Shown piece by piece: positions 13,975 through 20,951 of a stretch of DNA of 29,664 nt; the first letter of the stretch is position 1, and every line of letters begins with the position of its first letter. The notes under the pieces are model-generated. The model was not told where the DNA came from, ran no database searches, and worked only from the letters and a program-made list of their open reading frames with translations. The position numbers were made by a program, and so were the translations under genes. Source of the DNA: a virus; IMG/VR virus record IMGVR_UViG_3300042352_000050, positions 1 through 29,664 of that record; one strand, written 5' to 3'.

Positions 13975-14199
13975 ACTCTCTCAATTTTCATTTTAAATCA
14001 GTTGAGTCGTTAAAAAATAAACTTATATGTCTACCATTACTCATGTGTTCAACAACAACCTCAAGAAAATTTTTAAGATTATCATAATCTTTAAATGATA
14101 ATTGTTTCTCTGTCTGAGTTGTGAATGTTTGTTCAAAATAATGAACTCCAGTTCTTTGGTCAAAATGTTCTTCTTGTATTTTCATACTCTCTCAATTTT
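13970..14199. repeat. Repeated 19-bp translation start region (13970-13988 and 14181-14199)
   Basis: The sequence AAAATTGAGAGTATGAA (minus strand, read with two more bases as a 19-mer) occurs exactly at the starts of the 63-aa HTH gene and the 65-aa gene. It includes a GAGAG that may help ribosome binding. The two copies probably arose by duplication of an intergenic junction. Confidence 0.7.
13988..14185 (-). CDS. Protein of unknown function (65 aa)
   Basis: I do not recognise this protein. It is short and polar, with a central FKDYDNLKNFLEVVVEHMSN helix between two beta-like strands (GVHYFEQTFTTQ and HISLFFND). No motif suggests an enzyme. It follows the 71-aa gene in the first early operon and shares its start-region sequence with the next gene. 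Confidence 0.6.
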   Translation of the reverse strand: MKIQEEHFDQRTGVHYFEQTFTTQTEKQLSFKDYDNLKNFLEVVVEHMSNGRHISLFFNDSTDLK

Positions 14200-14413
14200 A
14201 ATTATTAGTTTCTCCCAAAGGTTGCTCATCCTTCGTGCCTCCCATTCTGAGTCTGCTTGCACAGTCTTTTTTAATATCCTCCAAGCTCCTCCCATGTATC
14301 CTCGATAGTGTATTGTCCACATTTTTTAATACTCTTAAATATTTATAATATCTGATTTCATCAAAGCTATCCCAATAGCTTATAATTGCTAAGTTGATTT
14401 TAGGCTCTCTCAT
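14198..14413 (-). CDS. Protein of unknown function (71 aa)
   Basis: The protein is helical and basic in its middle (DEIRYYKYLRVLKNVDNTLS), followed by RIHGRSLEDIKKDCASRLRM and a polar tail. No family is recognised. It starts one base before the stop codon of the 32-aa membrane peptide gene and belongs to the first early operon. Confidence 0.55.
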   Translation of the reverse strand: MREPKINLAIISYWDSFDEIRYYKYLRVLKNVDNTLSRIHGRSLEDIKKDCASRLRMGGTKDEQPLGETNN

Positions 14414-14414
14414 G

Positions 14415-14513
14415 CTATCCTACTACTCCGATATACATCAACACAAAAGTGATAGCTAATAATGCAGCAGAGAACACTAAAACGTCTCTCACAGCCTTTT
14501 GATCTTCTGTCAT
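14415..14513 (-). CDS. Single-helix membrane peptide (32 aa)
   Basis: The ATG at 14513-14511 opens a 32-codon frame: a charged N-terminus (MTEDQKAVRD) and one hydrophobic helix (VLVFSAALLAITFVLMYIGV). Its start lies 2 nt after the stop of the zinc-ribbon gene, and its stop lies 1 nt before the next start. Layout and hydrophobicity resemble the 31-aa peptide at 12953-13048, though I see no sequence similarity between them. Function is unknown. Confidence 0.5.
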   Translation of the reverse strand: MTEDQKAVRDVLVFSAALLAITFVLMYIGVVG

Positions 14514-14515
14514 GA

Positions 14516-14860
14516 TTAATAAGTTTTAAGGTTTGACAAATAAAGTTCTAATCTTGCAAGAGCTCTTGACTGAATATTAAGTCTATGCTTATACTTAGGA
14601 AGTAACTCATAGAACATACCTCTACTCAAATCTTTTAAAGTATCAGATGTTACTCTGATTCGAGTTAACATGCCCTCAATCATCCACTCAACATCCTCAA
14701 CACGCTCAGTTAATAGTTCATAGTCAAGGTATTTGCCCTCACCTCTACACTCATTGCAAATATCAGACTCACTGTGAGATGGATGCTCATAAGCACTGCT
14801 AATTAATACTGAACCTGACCCCCAACAAGTGTCGCATTCTTTGATAAATTCTGTTTTCAT
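14516..14860 (-). CDS. DnaJ-type zinc ribbon protein (114 aa), first early gene
   Basis: Two CxxCxGxG repeats near the N-terminus (CDTCWGSG at about 10-17 and CNECRGEG at about 36-43) form a small zinc-binding ribbon like the central domain of DnaJ, but the J domain is absent. The rest is a helical region (YELLTERVEDVEWMIEGMLT). In phages such proteins may act as protein-protein or RNA-binding adaptors. It is the first gene after the early promoter at 14.9 kb, with the same AAAAACAGTATG start as erf. Confidence 0.75.
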   Translation of the reverse strand: MKTEFIKECDTCWGSGSVLISSAYEHPSHSESDICNECRGEGKYLDYELLTERVEDVEWMIEGMLTRIRVTSDTLKDLSRGMFYELLPKYKHRLNIQSRALARLELYLSNLKTY

Positions 14861-14886
14861 ACTGTTTTTGTTTATTATTTATAGAA

Positions 14887-14918
14887 CAAAGTTAGTAAGT
14901 TTTTTTTATATATGCAAA
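14887..14918 (-). promoter_or_regulatory. Host-type (Bacteroidota) early promoter
   Basis: On the minus strand TTTG (14918-14915), exactly 20 nt, then TAACTTTG (14894-14887) is a perfect match to the Bacteroidota primary promoter. The first early start codon lies 26 nt after the -7 box. It should fire on entry, using host polymerase, for the operon ending at 12.53 kb. Confidence 0.75.
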
Positions 14919-14952
14919 TAATTAGCGTAATTTATAATGATTCTAAATAAGG

Positions 14953-14972
14953 AAAGCCCACCTAAGTGAGCT
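14953..14972 (-). terminator. Terminator after the lysis operon
   Basis: On the minus strand a 7-bp stem (AGCTCAC / GTGGGCT, one G-U pair) with loop TTAG is followed by TTTCCTTATTT. It lies 23 nt after the stop of the last late gene (14996) and before the early promoter. Its sequence is related to the stronger terminator at 18.4 kb. Confidence 0.65.
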
Positions 14973-14995
14973 AAAAAGCTATATGTATAAAGGGT

Positions 14996-15268
14996 TTATT
15001 TAGATTTCTTAAATCGCTTTACAACAAACTTAGATGCTAATGTCGCAATAGCTTTAAGGAATTTATTTTCTGACTCCACAGTTACCTTAGTTCCTGTCTC
15101 ATCTTTTTTGATGTTGACATCTACTTTCTTACCATCATAATCAAGCTCTTGATTGATACCATCTTTGTGGTATTCTATCTCAGCCTTATTTGTTTTTACA
15201 ATTACATCAATTTTGTCATCCTCAATGTTAACCTGTACTTTCTTAGGTCTGCCTACTTTTTTTGCCAT
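14996..15268 (-). CDS. Small basic protein after the endolysin, unknown function (90 aa)
   Basis: The N-terminus MAKKVGRPKKV resembles an AT-hook (GRPKK). The centre is a run of short alternating strands (VNIEDDKIDVIVKTN, then KKVDVNIKKDETGTKVTV). The C-terminus is an amphipathic cationic helix (NKFLKAIATLASKFVVKRFK). The position between the M15 peptidase gene and the operon's terminator suggests it is expressed late. It could bind DNA, or the cationic helix could perturb membranes during lysis. Both are inferences. Confidence 0.65.
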   Translation of the reverse strand: MAKKVGRPKKVQVNIEDDKIDVIVKTNKAEIEYHKDGINQELDYDGKKVDVNIKKDETGTKVTVESENKFLKAIATLASKFVVKRFKKSK

Positions 15269-15274
15269 AATATA

Positions 15275-15649
15275 TTATTTACTCCAACGTGCTTTAACAT
15301 TCCTGTGGTCATAGTGCACCCAGGTGCTATAGATACCAATACCACCCTCTTCCATCTTACCTGCTGCAATCAGTTTCTCAATGACTGCTGCCACCTCTTT
15401 TGGTGTCATGCCGGCAATCTTAAAATCTGCTGCCTCACCTGTAATATGCTTAGAGGATTTCACTCCACCTACCTTAGCATTGTGCTCAGGTGATCTATAT
15501 CCACTTGTGATTTTGATAGGCTTTCCTACCTCATCTCTCAACACTTGTAAATTCTTAGCAAGTGCAAAGATGTTTTGAAATACTGTATCTGAGATCACAA
15601 ATCCATGCTTGTTAAACTCAGACAGGTTAAAATTAGTTGTTAGTTTCAT
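15275..15649 (-). CDS. M15 family peptidase, probable endolysin
   Basis: The protein matches the peptidase M15 (D-Ala-D-Ala carboxypeptidase-like) fold. SGYRSPEHNAKVGG at about 49-62 is followed by SKHITGEAAD (66-75), with zinc ligands His68 and Asp75, and a third ligand His112 in TWVHYDH. It should cut peptidoglycan peptides at lysis. It has no signal peptide, so release needs a holin, and the two-helix protein encoded just upstream is the candidate. Length (124 aa) is typical for the phage subfamily. The start overlaps the preceding gene by 17 nt. Confidence 0.88.
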   Translation of the reverse strand: MKLTTNFNLSEFNKHGFVISDTVFQNIFALAKNLQVLRDEVGKPIKITSGYRSPEHNAKVGGVKSSKHITGEAADFKIAGMTPKEVAAVIEKLIAAGKMEEGGIGIYSTWVHYDHRNVKARWSK

Positions 15650-15851
15650 TGGTTTTTATTGTTAATTGTGATAGTGTTGCTGCTACTGTTCCTGCTGTTG
15701 CTACATATCCTGCCACAGTTATGACCGCTGCAGGTAGTGTGATAGGTGCAGCAAGGATAACTCCTGCTATTGCACCCACTGTAATGGCTGCCTGTTGTAC
15801 TCTCTTCCAGAATTTTGGAGTGGGAGCGTTCCATCTTTGTGCTAATGTCAT
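15633..15851 (-). CDS. Holin-like membrane protein (72 aa)
   Basis: The protein has a basic N-terminus (RWNAPTPKFWKRVQQ) and then two closely spaced hydrophobic helices (about 19-38 and 41-62, rich in Ala, Val and Thr), ending in a polar tail (KTNETNN). Two transmembrane helices, small size and the position just before the M15 peptidase fit a class II-like holin. No family-level motif is visible. It overlaps the genes on both sides, so the lysis genes are translationally coupled. Confidence 0.65.
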   Translation of the reverse strand: MTLAQRWNAPTPKFWKRVQQAAITVGAIAGVILAAPITLPAAVITVAGYVATAGTVAATLSQLTIKTNETNN

Positions 15852-16138
15852 CTTAAATTTATTTCTATTAGTTTCTTTACTGATTGAGTGAGCTCACTTA
15901 TCTGCTCAGCAAGATGCTTGATTTCAAGTTGTGTCATTTTCTCAATGGCTTCATATTTAAACCTTGCCTCATTATCAACAAGCTCAATCTTGCCTTTCAA
16001 TCTGCCTTGAGTTTCAATTATTTGTTTTTGTTCCTTCATAACACTTCTTAAGTCACTATGTAAACTCTTTAAAAAATACCCTATGCCGGATATGAGTATT
16101 GTTATTACTGTAAATGCTACTTCATTAAATCCCATCAC
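15848..16138 (-). CDS. Membrane-anchored coiled-coil protein, lysis accessory (96 aa)
   Basis: One N-terminal membrane segment (about 6-23, EVAFTVITILISGIGYFL) is followed by a long charged coiled coil (LHSDLRSVMKEQKQIIETQG to the end). This layout occurs in spanin-like proteins and in some phage holin partners. It may be an inner-membrane spanin component or a holin regulator. Its place, 4 nt overlapping the connector gene and next to the holin-like gene, supports a lysis role. Confidence 0.6.
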   Translation of the reverse strand: MMGFNEVAFTVITILISGIGYFLKSLHSDLRSVMKEQKQIIETQGRLKGKIELVDNEARFKYEAIEKMTQLEIKHLAEQISELTQSVKKLIEINLR

Positions 16139-16701
16139 AAAATCAATATGCTGTTATTATATCCATTCTCTCTAAATCCTCCACAAGGACAGTCAAATCT
16201 ACACACTTCCCCACAGTTGCAGCCACAATGATCAATCATAGGTCTTAGGTCAGTATCTCTGTTCACCTCTGCTGTGAACTCAGGATATAAGTCCTTATTA
16301 GCTATCAAGTATCTTGTTAACCTGGTCTCAAAGAATGAAGCCTTTTGTGCGTAGTGCTCCATCCCAAAGGCAACCTCTGATCGAGTTACTGAGCTTGAGA
16401 AATCCCCAAACTGAGTCTGCAGTCCTTTGTTTTTAAGTTGATATGTCAAGCCAAACACAGCATCCTCTGCACTCCTCCAAGCTATAACAGGTTGAATGTA
16501 TGCCACAAGTGCCTCCTCATCATTAGTCAATGTTTGAGCATTGTACTTAGTTAGTAGATAGTTGTAGAATGTAGTGCCTAAGATAGGCATAACTCTGAGC
16601 TGGGCCTGTGTTGCTATATATGGAGTAACATCTGTCACATCAACATTGGCTGTGATAGGTGTGTTAGTCTTTAAATAGGTCTCTGTTATAAAGTATATCA
16701 T
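16135..16701 (-). CDS. Head completion / connector protein with Cys-rich C-terminus
   Basis: The N-terminal two-thirds (MIYFITETYLKTNTPITANV, then a PILGTTFYNYLLTKYNAQ helix and AVFGLTYQLKNKGLQTQ) match a helical family I associate with Bacteroidota phage head-tail connectors (DUF6712-like; not certain). Its place directly after the portal supports that role. The last 35 residues contain HCGCNCGEVCRFDCPCGG, with six Cys and a His, unusual for a connector and suggestive of a metal site. It overlaps the portal gene by 4 nt. Confidence 0.7.
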   Translation of the reverse strand: MIYFITETYLKTNTPITANVDVTDVTPYIATQAQLRVMPILGTTFYNYLLTKYNAQTLTNDEEALVAYIQPVIAWRSAEDAVFGLTYQLKNKGLQTQFGDFSSSVTRSEVAFGMEHYAQKASFFETRLTRYLIANKDLYPEFTAEVNRDTDLRPMIDHCGCNCGEVCRFDCPCGGFRENGYNNSILIL

Positions 16702-18011
16702 GGTGCTGCAGGTGTTTCTGTTTGTATAACATCACCTCCCTCAATTGGAGGCAGTTGAGCCAGTGCTCTGATTTCATTAGGTGTCATGCTTCCAAGTACC
16801 TTAGTAGCTACTAATGGACTCAATGAGTTCAAAGCATCTGATGTCTTAGATGTATCACCTTCAAGCTCAATGATGGTCTCATTAATTATCTGGAAGTTGT
16901 TAATTGAGAACTTGCCAGGTATCTTAGCAATGGTCATTATCTCATTAACTATCTCCTCAACTTGTCTCCTCAATGGCATGACTACATTTTTCTCAAATAC
17001 AACATAAGCCTGCTTGATATCACTGCCTGATCCAAGAGATCCTTGAGTGCGAACTCCCATAAGGATGGGATCTATTGTGTGAGCAAAGCATATCTGCTCA
17101 GTGTTAAGGCTTGATGCCTCTTGAAACAACTTATCATTGCTGTTAGTTGGTAGGCTTTCAATCTTAGGTAACTGATCTTGATTATTAGCAAAGAATGCAA
17201 CAGCCTTCCCGGCATTAGCTGCACCTTTCAACCTATCAATGGTCTGCTTAATCATGTGTTTCTCCTCCTCTGATTGTGGTCTCTTAGGGAACATCATAGC
17301 AAAGGATGGGAATATTGAGTTTTGAATGTTACTCTTAGCAAAGTATGACAATTCGCCTGATAAAAATGCAAAGTTTAAAGCAGATGTGTACTGAGGCAAA
17401 GGATACCACTCCTGGCCCAAGGTCATTAACTCATAGCAATATAGTTGTTCAAGGTCAGTATTGGCAGGATGATACTTTTTTATCTCTTTCACATCAATGC
17501 GAGCTGTCCAATCCTCACAAATAAAGTATGTTTCTTTATCTCTTGAAATTCTAACTCTCTCAGGTGATATGTTTTCAATCTTATAGATTTCTCCTTTCTT
17601 ATTGTAGCATAGTTTGAAGTACACTCTATGGTGAACTATCAACTGTTGAGCTATGGCTCTGATTGTTTTACCTAACTTGAGCTTTCTCTCAAAGGTATAT
17701 AACTTGAGTTTATCCTCTTGAGACATTTTCTCAGTCTCAATAGTGTATCCTCCACCTGTTGCTGAGTTAGTCTTAAAGTCAACGATAGCACCATGCAAAG
17801 GTGATGAGTAATATAGTTGATTAAGTAACTCTGGATAGAGGTTATCCTGCCCAAATGGAATGTATCCTGCTATCTGATAGCGGCCATTAACATAAGGGAG
17901 TGATAGGTTAGCTCCACCTACCTTTTGAAATGGAGTAGAGAAGGACTGATATCCCTCCACTACTTCTGTTGCTTGTGGCTTGCTGCCTATAAATCTGTTA
18001 TACCATGCCAT
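16698..18011 (-). CDS. Portal protein
   Basis: The dodecameric portal forms the DNA entry channel at one head vertex and docks TerL. Residues YIPFGQDNLYPELLNQLYYS and PLHGAIVDFKTNSATGGGY (about 50-90) are typical of phage portals, which start with a stem-linked segment after a short N-terminus. A wing-like region follows, then FAHTIDPILMGVRTQGSLGS (about 310-330) near the clip/stem. The C-terminus is Pro-rich and probably flexible. 437 aa is a normal size. It overlaps the 111-aa gene by 1 nt and the connector by 4 nt. Confidence 0.9.
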   Translation of the reverse strand: MAWYNRFIGSKPQATEVVEGYQSFSTPFQKVGGANLSLPYVNGRYQIAGYIPFGQDNLYPELLNQLYYSSPLHGAIVDFKTNSATGGGYTIETEKMSQEDKLKLYTFERKLKLGKTIRAIAQQLIVHHRVYFKLCYNKKGEIYKIENISPERVRISRDKETYFICEDWTARIDVKEIKKYHPANTDLEQLYCYELMTLGQEWYPLPQYTSALNFAFLSGELSYFAKSNIQNSIFPSFAMMFPKRPQSEEEKHMIKQTIDRLKGAANAGKAVAFFANNQDQLPKIESLPTNSNDKLFQEASSLNTEQICFAHTIDPILMGVRTQGSLGSGSDIKQAYVVFEKNVVMPLRRQVEEIVNEIMTIAKIPGKFSINNFQIINETIIELEGDTSKTSDALNSLSPLVATKVLGSMTPNEIRALAQLPPIEGGDVIQTETPAAP

Positions 18012-18346
18012 TAGTCATAGATTGAATTAGTTTGTATCCCTGCCACTACCATGCGGCCCTCCTCTATCATAGTCAATCCTGTAGGATCAACTGTTGGAGT
18101 AGGACTCTCATAAACTTTATATCTGTATTGGCCCTTAATAAAGTCTATATCAGTAGGCTCATCGATAGTAAATAGGTTATATCTTGAAGGCCATGAGGAA
18201 CTATCAACTCCCTGCCAATAGATAGGGTTAGCTGTAGTGTCAAACTCATCCTCAAATTCAAATAAATAGTAAGGATTGGAGATTGTTGTAACCTCTGTAA
18301 GTGTCAACACAAAGGTGTTAACTGTATCCTTCTCAAGATATATCAT
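18011..18346 (-). CDS. Small structural protein upstream of portal (111 aa)
   Basis: The protein is beta-rich (VNTFVLTLTEVTTISNPYYL, FEFEDEFD and QYRYKVYESPTPTVDPTGLT) and resembles a short family found beside portal genes in Bacteroidota phages, with no assigned role. I start at 18346, where the ATG is the last part of the third TACAATATAGGTATG element. An ATG six codons earlier (18364) lies within that element. It opens the portal-to-lysis operon and overlaps the portal gene by one base. A role in connector or neck assembly is possible. Confidence 0.65.
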   Translation of the reverse strand: MIYLEKDTVNTFVLTLTEVTTISNPYYLFEFEDEFDTTANPIYWQGVDSSSWPSRYNLFTIDEPTDIDFIKGQYRYKVYESPTPTVDPTGLTMIEEGRMVVAGIQTNSIYD

Positions 18347-18378
18347 ACCTATATTGTATCTCAAAGAAATAATTATTA
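18344..18378 (-). promoter_or_regulatory. Late promoter-like element, site 3
   Basis: TACAATATAGGTATG at 18358-18344 ends in the start codon of the 111-aa gene. A TAATA box lies at 18378-18374, 15 nt before TACAAT. It sits immediately after the terminator that closes the capsid and major tail operon, which makes a promoter function more likely. It would serve the portal, connector and lysis genes. Confidence 0.6.
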
Positions 18379-18402
18379 AAAAAGCCCCACCGAAGTGAGG
18401 CT
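18378..18402 (-). terminator. Strong terminator after the major tail protein gene
   Basis: On the minus strand an 8-bp stem (AGCCTCAC / GTGGGGCT, one G-U) with a TTCG tetraloop is followed by six T residues (18383-18378), a textbook terminator. It ends the protease-capsid-tail operon, and late element site 3 follows directly. Confidence 0.88.
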
Positions 18403-18426
18403 CTTAGTTTATAATCTATGGCAAGA

Positions 18427-18948
18427 TTAAAGGAGACTTGGTATGATAGTAGCATCAACCTCATAAGCCAAAAACTCATTCTCAGCTACAAGTGTTACAC
18501 TGTACTTAGAGCCATCTGCTCTTGTAGTTCCTGATCCTTCACCTGTTGCAGATAATTGCAAAAATGGGAAGTACCAATATTTACCATTAGCATCCTCAAC
18601 AATACCTGCTAAGTACTGTTGTCCTGCTCCTAATACTTTAATAGCTTTTGATTTCTCTTGATCTCTTCTATGGAACATCAAATTAATAGTTGCAGTTACA
18701 TAGCTTGAGCCATTAATTAAATCAATAGCAGAGTCCTCTGTAAATGAGGATACGTTTCTTCTGAACTCTAACTCAATGAAGGGGTCAGCTGTAGGTATAA
18801 ATGTAATACCATCAACAATCCAATTAGTTCCTGTCTCATCTGTAGAGATAGATTGGATGTTATCTTGTTGGTTTACATAGAACTTATAGATACCTCCTGA
18901 GTTATTGTCACAGCTTTTTAAAATTGTTTCTAAAGTTGCACAGCTCAT
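18427..18948 (-). CDS. Major tail protein (tail tube subunit)
   Basis: The fold looks like a beta-sandwich tube protein. A central stretch (SSYVTATINLMFHRRDQEKS, then GQQYLAGIVEDANGKYWYFP) and a C-terminal part (GTTRADGSKYSVTLVAENEF) follow the pattern of tail tube proteins in Bacteroidota siphophages. The place directly after the capsid gene and before the terminator supports a highly expressed structural gene. An alternative is another abundant tail or head protein, but the fit is good. Confidence 0.72.
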   Translation of the reverse strand: MSCATLETILKSCDNNSGGIYKFYVNQQDNIQSISTDETGTNWIVDGITFIPTADPFIELEFRRNVSSFTEDSAIDLINGSSYVTATINLMFHRRDQEKSKAIKVLGAGQQYLAGIVEDANGKYWYFPFLQLSATGEGSGTTRADGSKYSVTLVAENEFLAYEVDATIIPSLL

Positions 18949-18976
18949 TTTAGTTGTTTTTTAATGTTTTAAAATA

Positions 18977-18994
18977 GGGGGCATTTCTACCCCC
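18977..18994 (-). terminator. G/C hairpin between capsid and tail tube genes
   Basis: On the minus strand GGGGG, an 8-nt loop and CCCCC form a short strong stem followed by TATTTTAA. The T run is imperfect, so it may be a partial terminator or an mRNA-stabilising hairpin at the 3' end of the capsid message. It lies 8 nt after the capsid stop. Confidence 0.5.
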
Positions 18995-19002
18995 GTTATA
19001 TT

Positions 19003-19935
19003 TTAGATATAGAATGCGTTATACAATACTATCTCTGCAGGGTTAACATAATGGAATCCTACTTTCATGTTAGCACGAGTTCTCAAATAAGGCTCAGCTA
19101 CAGTGTCAGATAAGTTAACAGCTTTCAATGCTTTGTCATCACCCTCTGCATCAAATGCATAGATAAGGTTATTTCTCAAAGTCAACAAGATAGTGTTATC
19201 TGGCATCCCTTCACACACAACTACATTGATTCCTAAGAATGTTAAACCTAATGGAGTAGTAACATAAGTCAAAGTGTTACCTTGTGCAGCAGCAAGCTCA
19301 TAAGCGTTAGCTACATTAGTAGATACATAAAATCTTAACTCTGATTTTCTTCTGCTAATAGTTGAAGGAGCAGCAGCAAGTACAGCACTCAATTGGTCAA
19401 GTACATTTGATGTATCAATAGCACCATCATATAAACCAACTACATCTGTATCATAGAACAGTGGAAATAAGTATCCAGTACATAAAGACAACAATGGATC
19501 CTCAGACTCAGTGTTACCTTGCCATCTCAACAACTCGATATCTTGACCGATAGTCAATGCCATTTCATTCCAGTAGTATGACATAAAAGATGCAACAGTG
19601 AAATCACCATTAGATCCTTTTGCCATTTGCAATGCTAAGAATGATTGCTCTAAGTCAAACTGACATAATTGAGCCATAGCTGACAAAGGACATACATCGA
19701 TATCAACTGCATCCAATGAATCATTAGGAGCAGTAAAATTACAAGTAGATGCTTGTAAGATGTTACCAAAAGTTACATTAGCTAACTTAGTCTTAGACTT
19801 GATGCCCGGCAAAGAGCGAAAGTTAGATGCAATATCCTCTGATTGAAGATATGCTTTGGAGTAGAACTCCTCAGGGTTGGCACACAATAATGCGTTAGTC
19901 TCAACCTCTAAATTAAATTTTAAATTACGGTTCAT
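19003..19935 (-). CDS. Major capsid protein (HK97 fold)
   Basis: At 310 aa, following the protease-scaffold gene by one base, this is the main head subunit. The N-arm region (YLQSEDIASNFRSLPGIKSK) and later segments (FMSYYWNEMALTIGQDIELL around 124-143; ELAAAQGNTLTYVTTPLG; NNLIYAFDAEGDD near the P-domain) fit an HK97-type capsid as seen in Bacteroidota phages. A short polar N-terminus may be trimmed by the protease. The Shine-Dalgarno region is A-rich, as expected for the host. Confidence 0.88.
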   Translation of the reverse strand: MNRNLKFNLEVETNALLCANPEEFYSKAYLQSEDIASNFRSLPGIKSKTKLANVTFGNILQASTCNFTAPNDSLDAVDIDVCPLSAMAQLCQFDLEQSFLALQMAKGSNGDFTVASFMSYYWNEMALTIGQDIELLRWQGNTESEDPLLSLCTGYLFPLFYDTDVVGLYDGAIDTSNVLDQLSAVLAAAPSTISRRKSELRFYVSTNVANAYELAAAQGNTLTYVTTPLGLTFLGINVVVCEGMPDNTILLTLRNNLIYAFDAEGDDKALKAVNLSDTVAEPYLRTRANMKVGFHYVNPAEIVLYNAFYI

Positions 19936-19936
19936 T

Positions 19937-20920
19937 TTATTTGGTTTTTGAAAATTTTACAAATTCTTTAAATAGCTCTCTTGAGCTCATCTTTTGGTTC
20001 TTAGCCTCAACCTCAATCTCCTCATCTCTTGGAGCTAAGTACTCCTCCATTTGGTTCTTAAGGTCAGCTATGATAGCAAGTAGTTGATTAACTTGCTCCT
20101 CAATCACAGGTGATACTATTGCAAGTACAGCCTCAGCATCAGTAGTTGGGTCAACTGCCATCTCAACATCCTCAGCGGCAGCATCTGCCTCCTCCTCTTG
20201 CACATCCTCAGCAGCTTCATCAACTGTAGTCTCAGCCTCTTGCTCAGCCTCTTCTGTGGCAGGTTCTTCTGCTGCCAGTTCTTCTTTGTCTTTGATCTCG
20301 ATAACCTCTCCGTCTTTTACAACATAGATTTTATCCTCAATCAAGTGTTCTCCATCAGGTAACTTCATTGTATTTAGTTTTAATAATTCCGATAGTTTAA
20401 GTCCTAAGAATCCCTCAATAGAGTAACCTACTTGACCTGACTCAACAAGGCTATCATAGTACTCCTTATCAGTTACTTGACTTGTTAGCATTAATGTGCC
20501 CTTAGGTACTTCAATACCATAGGTAGTGAATGCTTTGTCCTTTTTAGGGTTCTCAACTATCCAAGCCTCAAGGATGTAAGCAGGGACTTTCTCCTCTGCC
20601 TCATGCTCTAAGTTAAAGATATCTTTGTTCTGTAGGTTCTGCATGAACTTAGCATGAATAGACTCAATGACCTCCTCTGTGAATAGCACGTCATACTCAG
20701 TGCCATCCTCATCTCTACGATATATTGACATTGGTATCATAGCAGGTGCTACAATTCTCATCTTAATATCATCACTGAATGTCATTGGAGTAGCTTGATT
20801 GAATGCCATACCCTTTACCTTAATAGCAGGCTTGGCAGTGAAGGCAATCATTTCAATACCTAACTCCTCCCCATCAGAGTACTCAGGGTCAATAGTTATC
20901 TTATAGACAGGTCTATCCAT
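19937..20920 (-). CDS. Prohead protease (XkdF-like) fused to a scaffold
   Basis: Residues about 60-175 match the XkdF-like serine protease domain (peptidase S78-2): YRRDEDGTEYDVLFTEEVIE, then NLEHEAE (His106 a likely catalytic residue), EAWIVENP and GYSIEG (Ser167 the likely nucleophile). Residues about 205-260 are strongly acidic (EELAAEEPATEEAEQEAETT and onwards), and about 265-295 form a coiled coil, typical scaffold features, with a basic tail (FVKFSKTK). It should build the prohead and then degrade itself. The start codon is the end of late element site 4, and the gene opens the capsid operon. Confidence 0.88.
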   Translation of the reverse strand: MDRPVYKITIDPEYSDGEELGIEMIAFTAKPAIKVKGMAFNQATPMTFSDDIKMRIVAPAMIPMSIYRRDEDGTEYDVLFTEEVIESIHAKFMQNLQNKDIFNLEHEAEEKVPAYILEAWIVENPKKDKAFTTYGIEVPKGTLMLTSQVTDKEYYDSLVESGQVGYSIEGFLGLKLSELLKLNTMKLPDGEHLIEDKIYVVKDGEVIEIKDKEELAAEEPATEEAEQEAETTVDEAAEDVQEEEADAAAEDVEMAVDPTTDAEAVLAIVSPVIEEQVNQLLAIIADLKNQMEEYLAPRDEEIEVEAKNQKMSSRELFKEFVKFSKTK

Positions 20921-20951
20921 GCCTATATTGTAAATAGTGTTATATTTGTTA
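20918..20951 (-). promoter_or_regulatory. Late promoter-like element, site 4
   Basis: TACAATATAGGCATG at 20932-20918 (C instead of T before the start codon) ends in the start codon of the protease-scaffold gene. TAACA lies at 20951-20947, 14 nt before TACAAT. It would drive protease, capsid and major tail genes and faces the start of the plus-strand pair. Confidence 0.6.
20941..20948 (+). promoter_or_regulatory. Possible host-type -7 box for the plus-strand gene pair
   Basis: TATATTTG on the plus strand fits TAnnTTTG and is 16 nt before the start codon at 20965. No TTTG lies at the expected distance upstream, so the match is partial. It overlaps by two bases the TAACA box of late element site 4 on the other strand. 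Confidence 0.35.
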
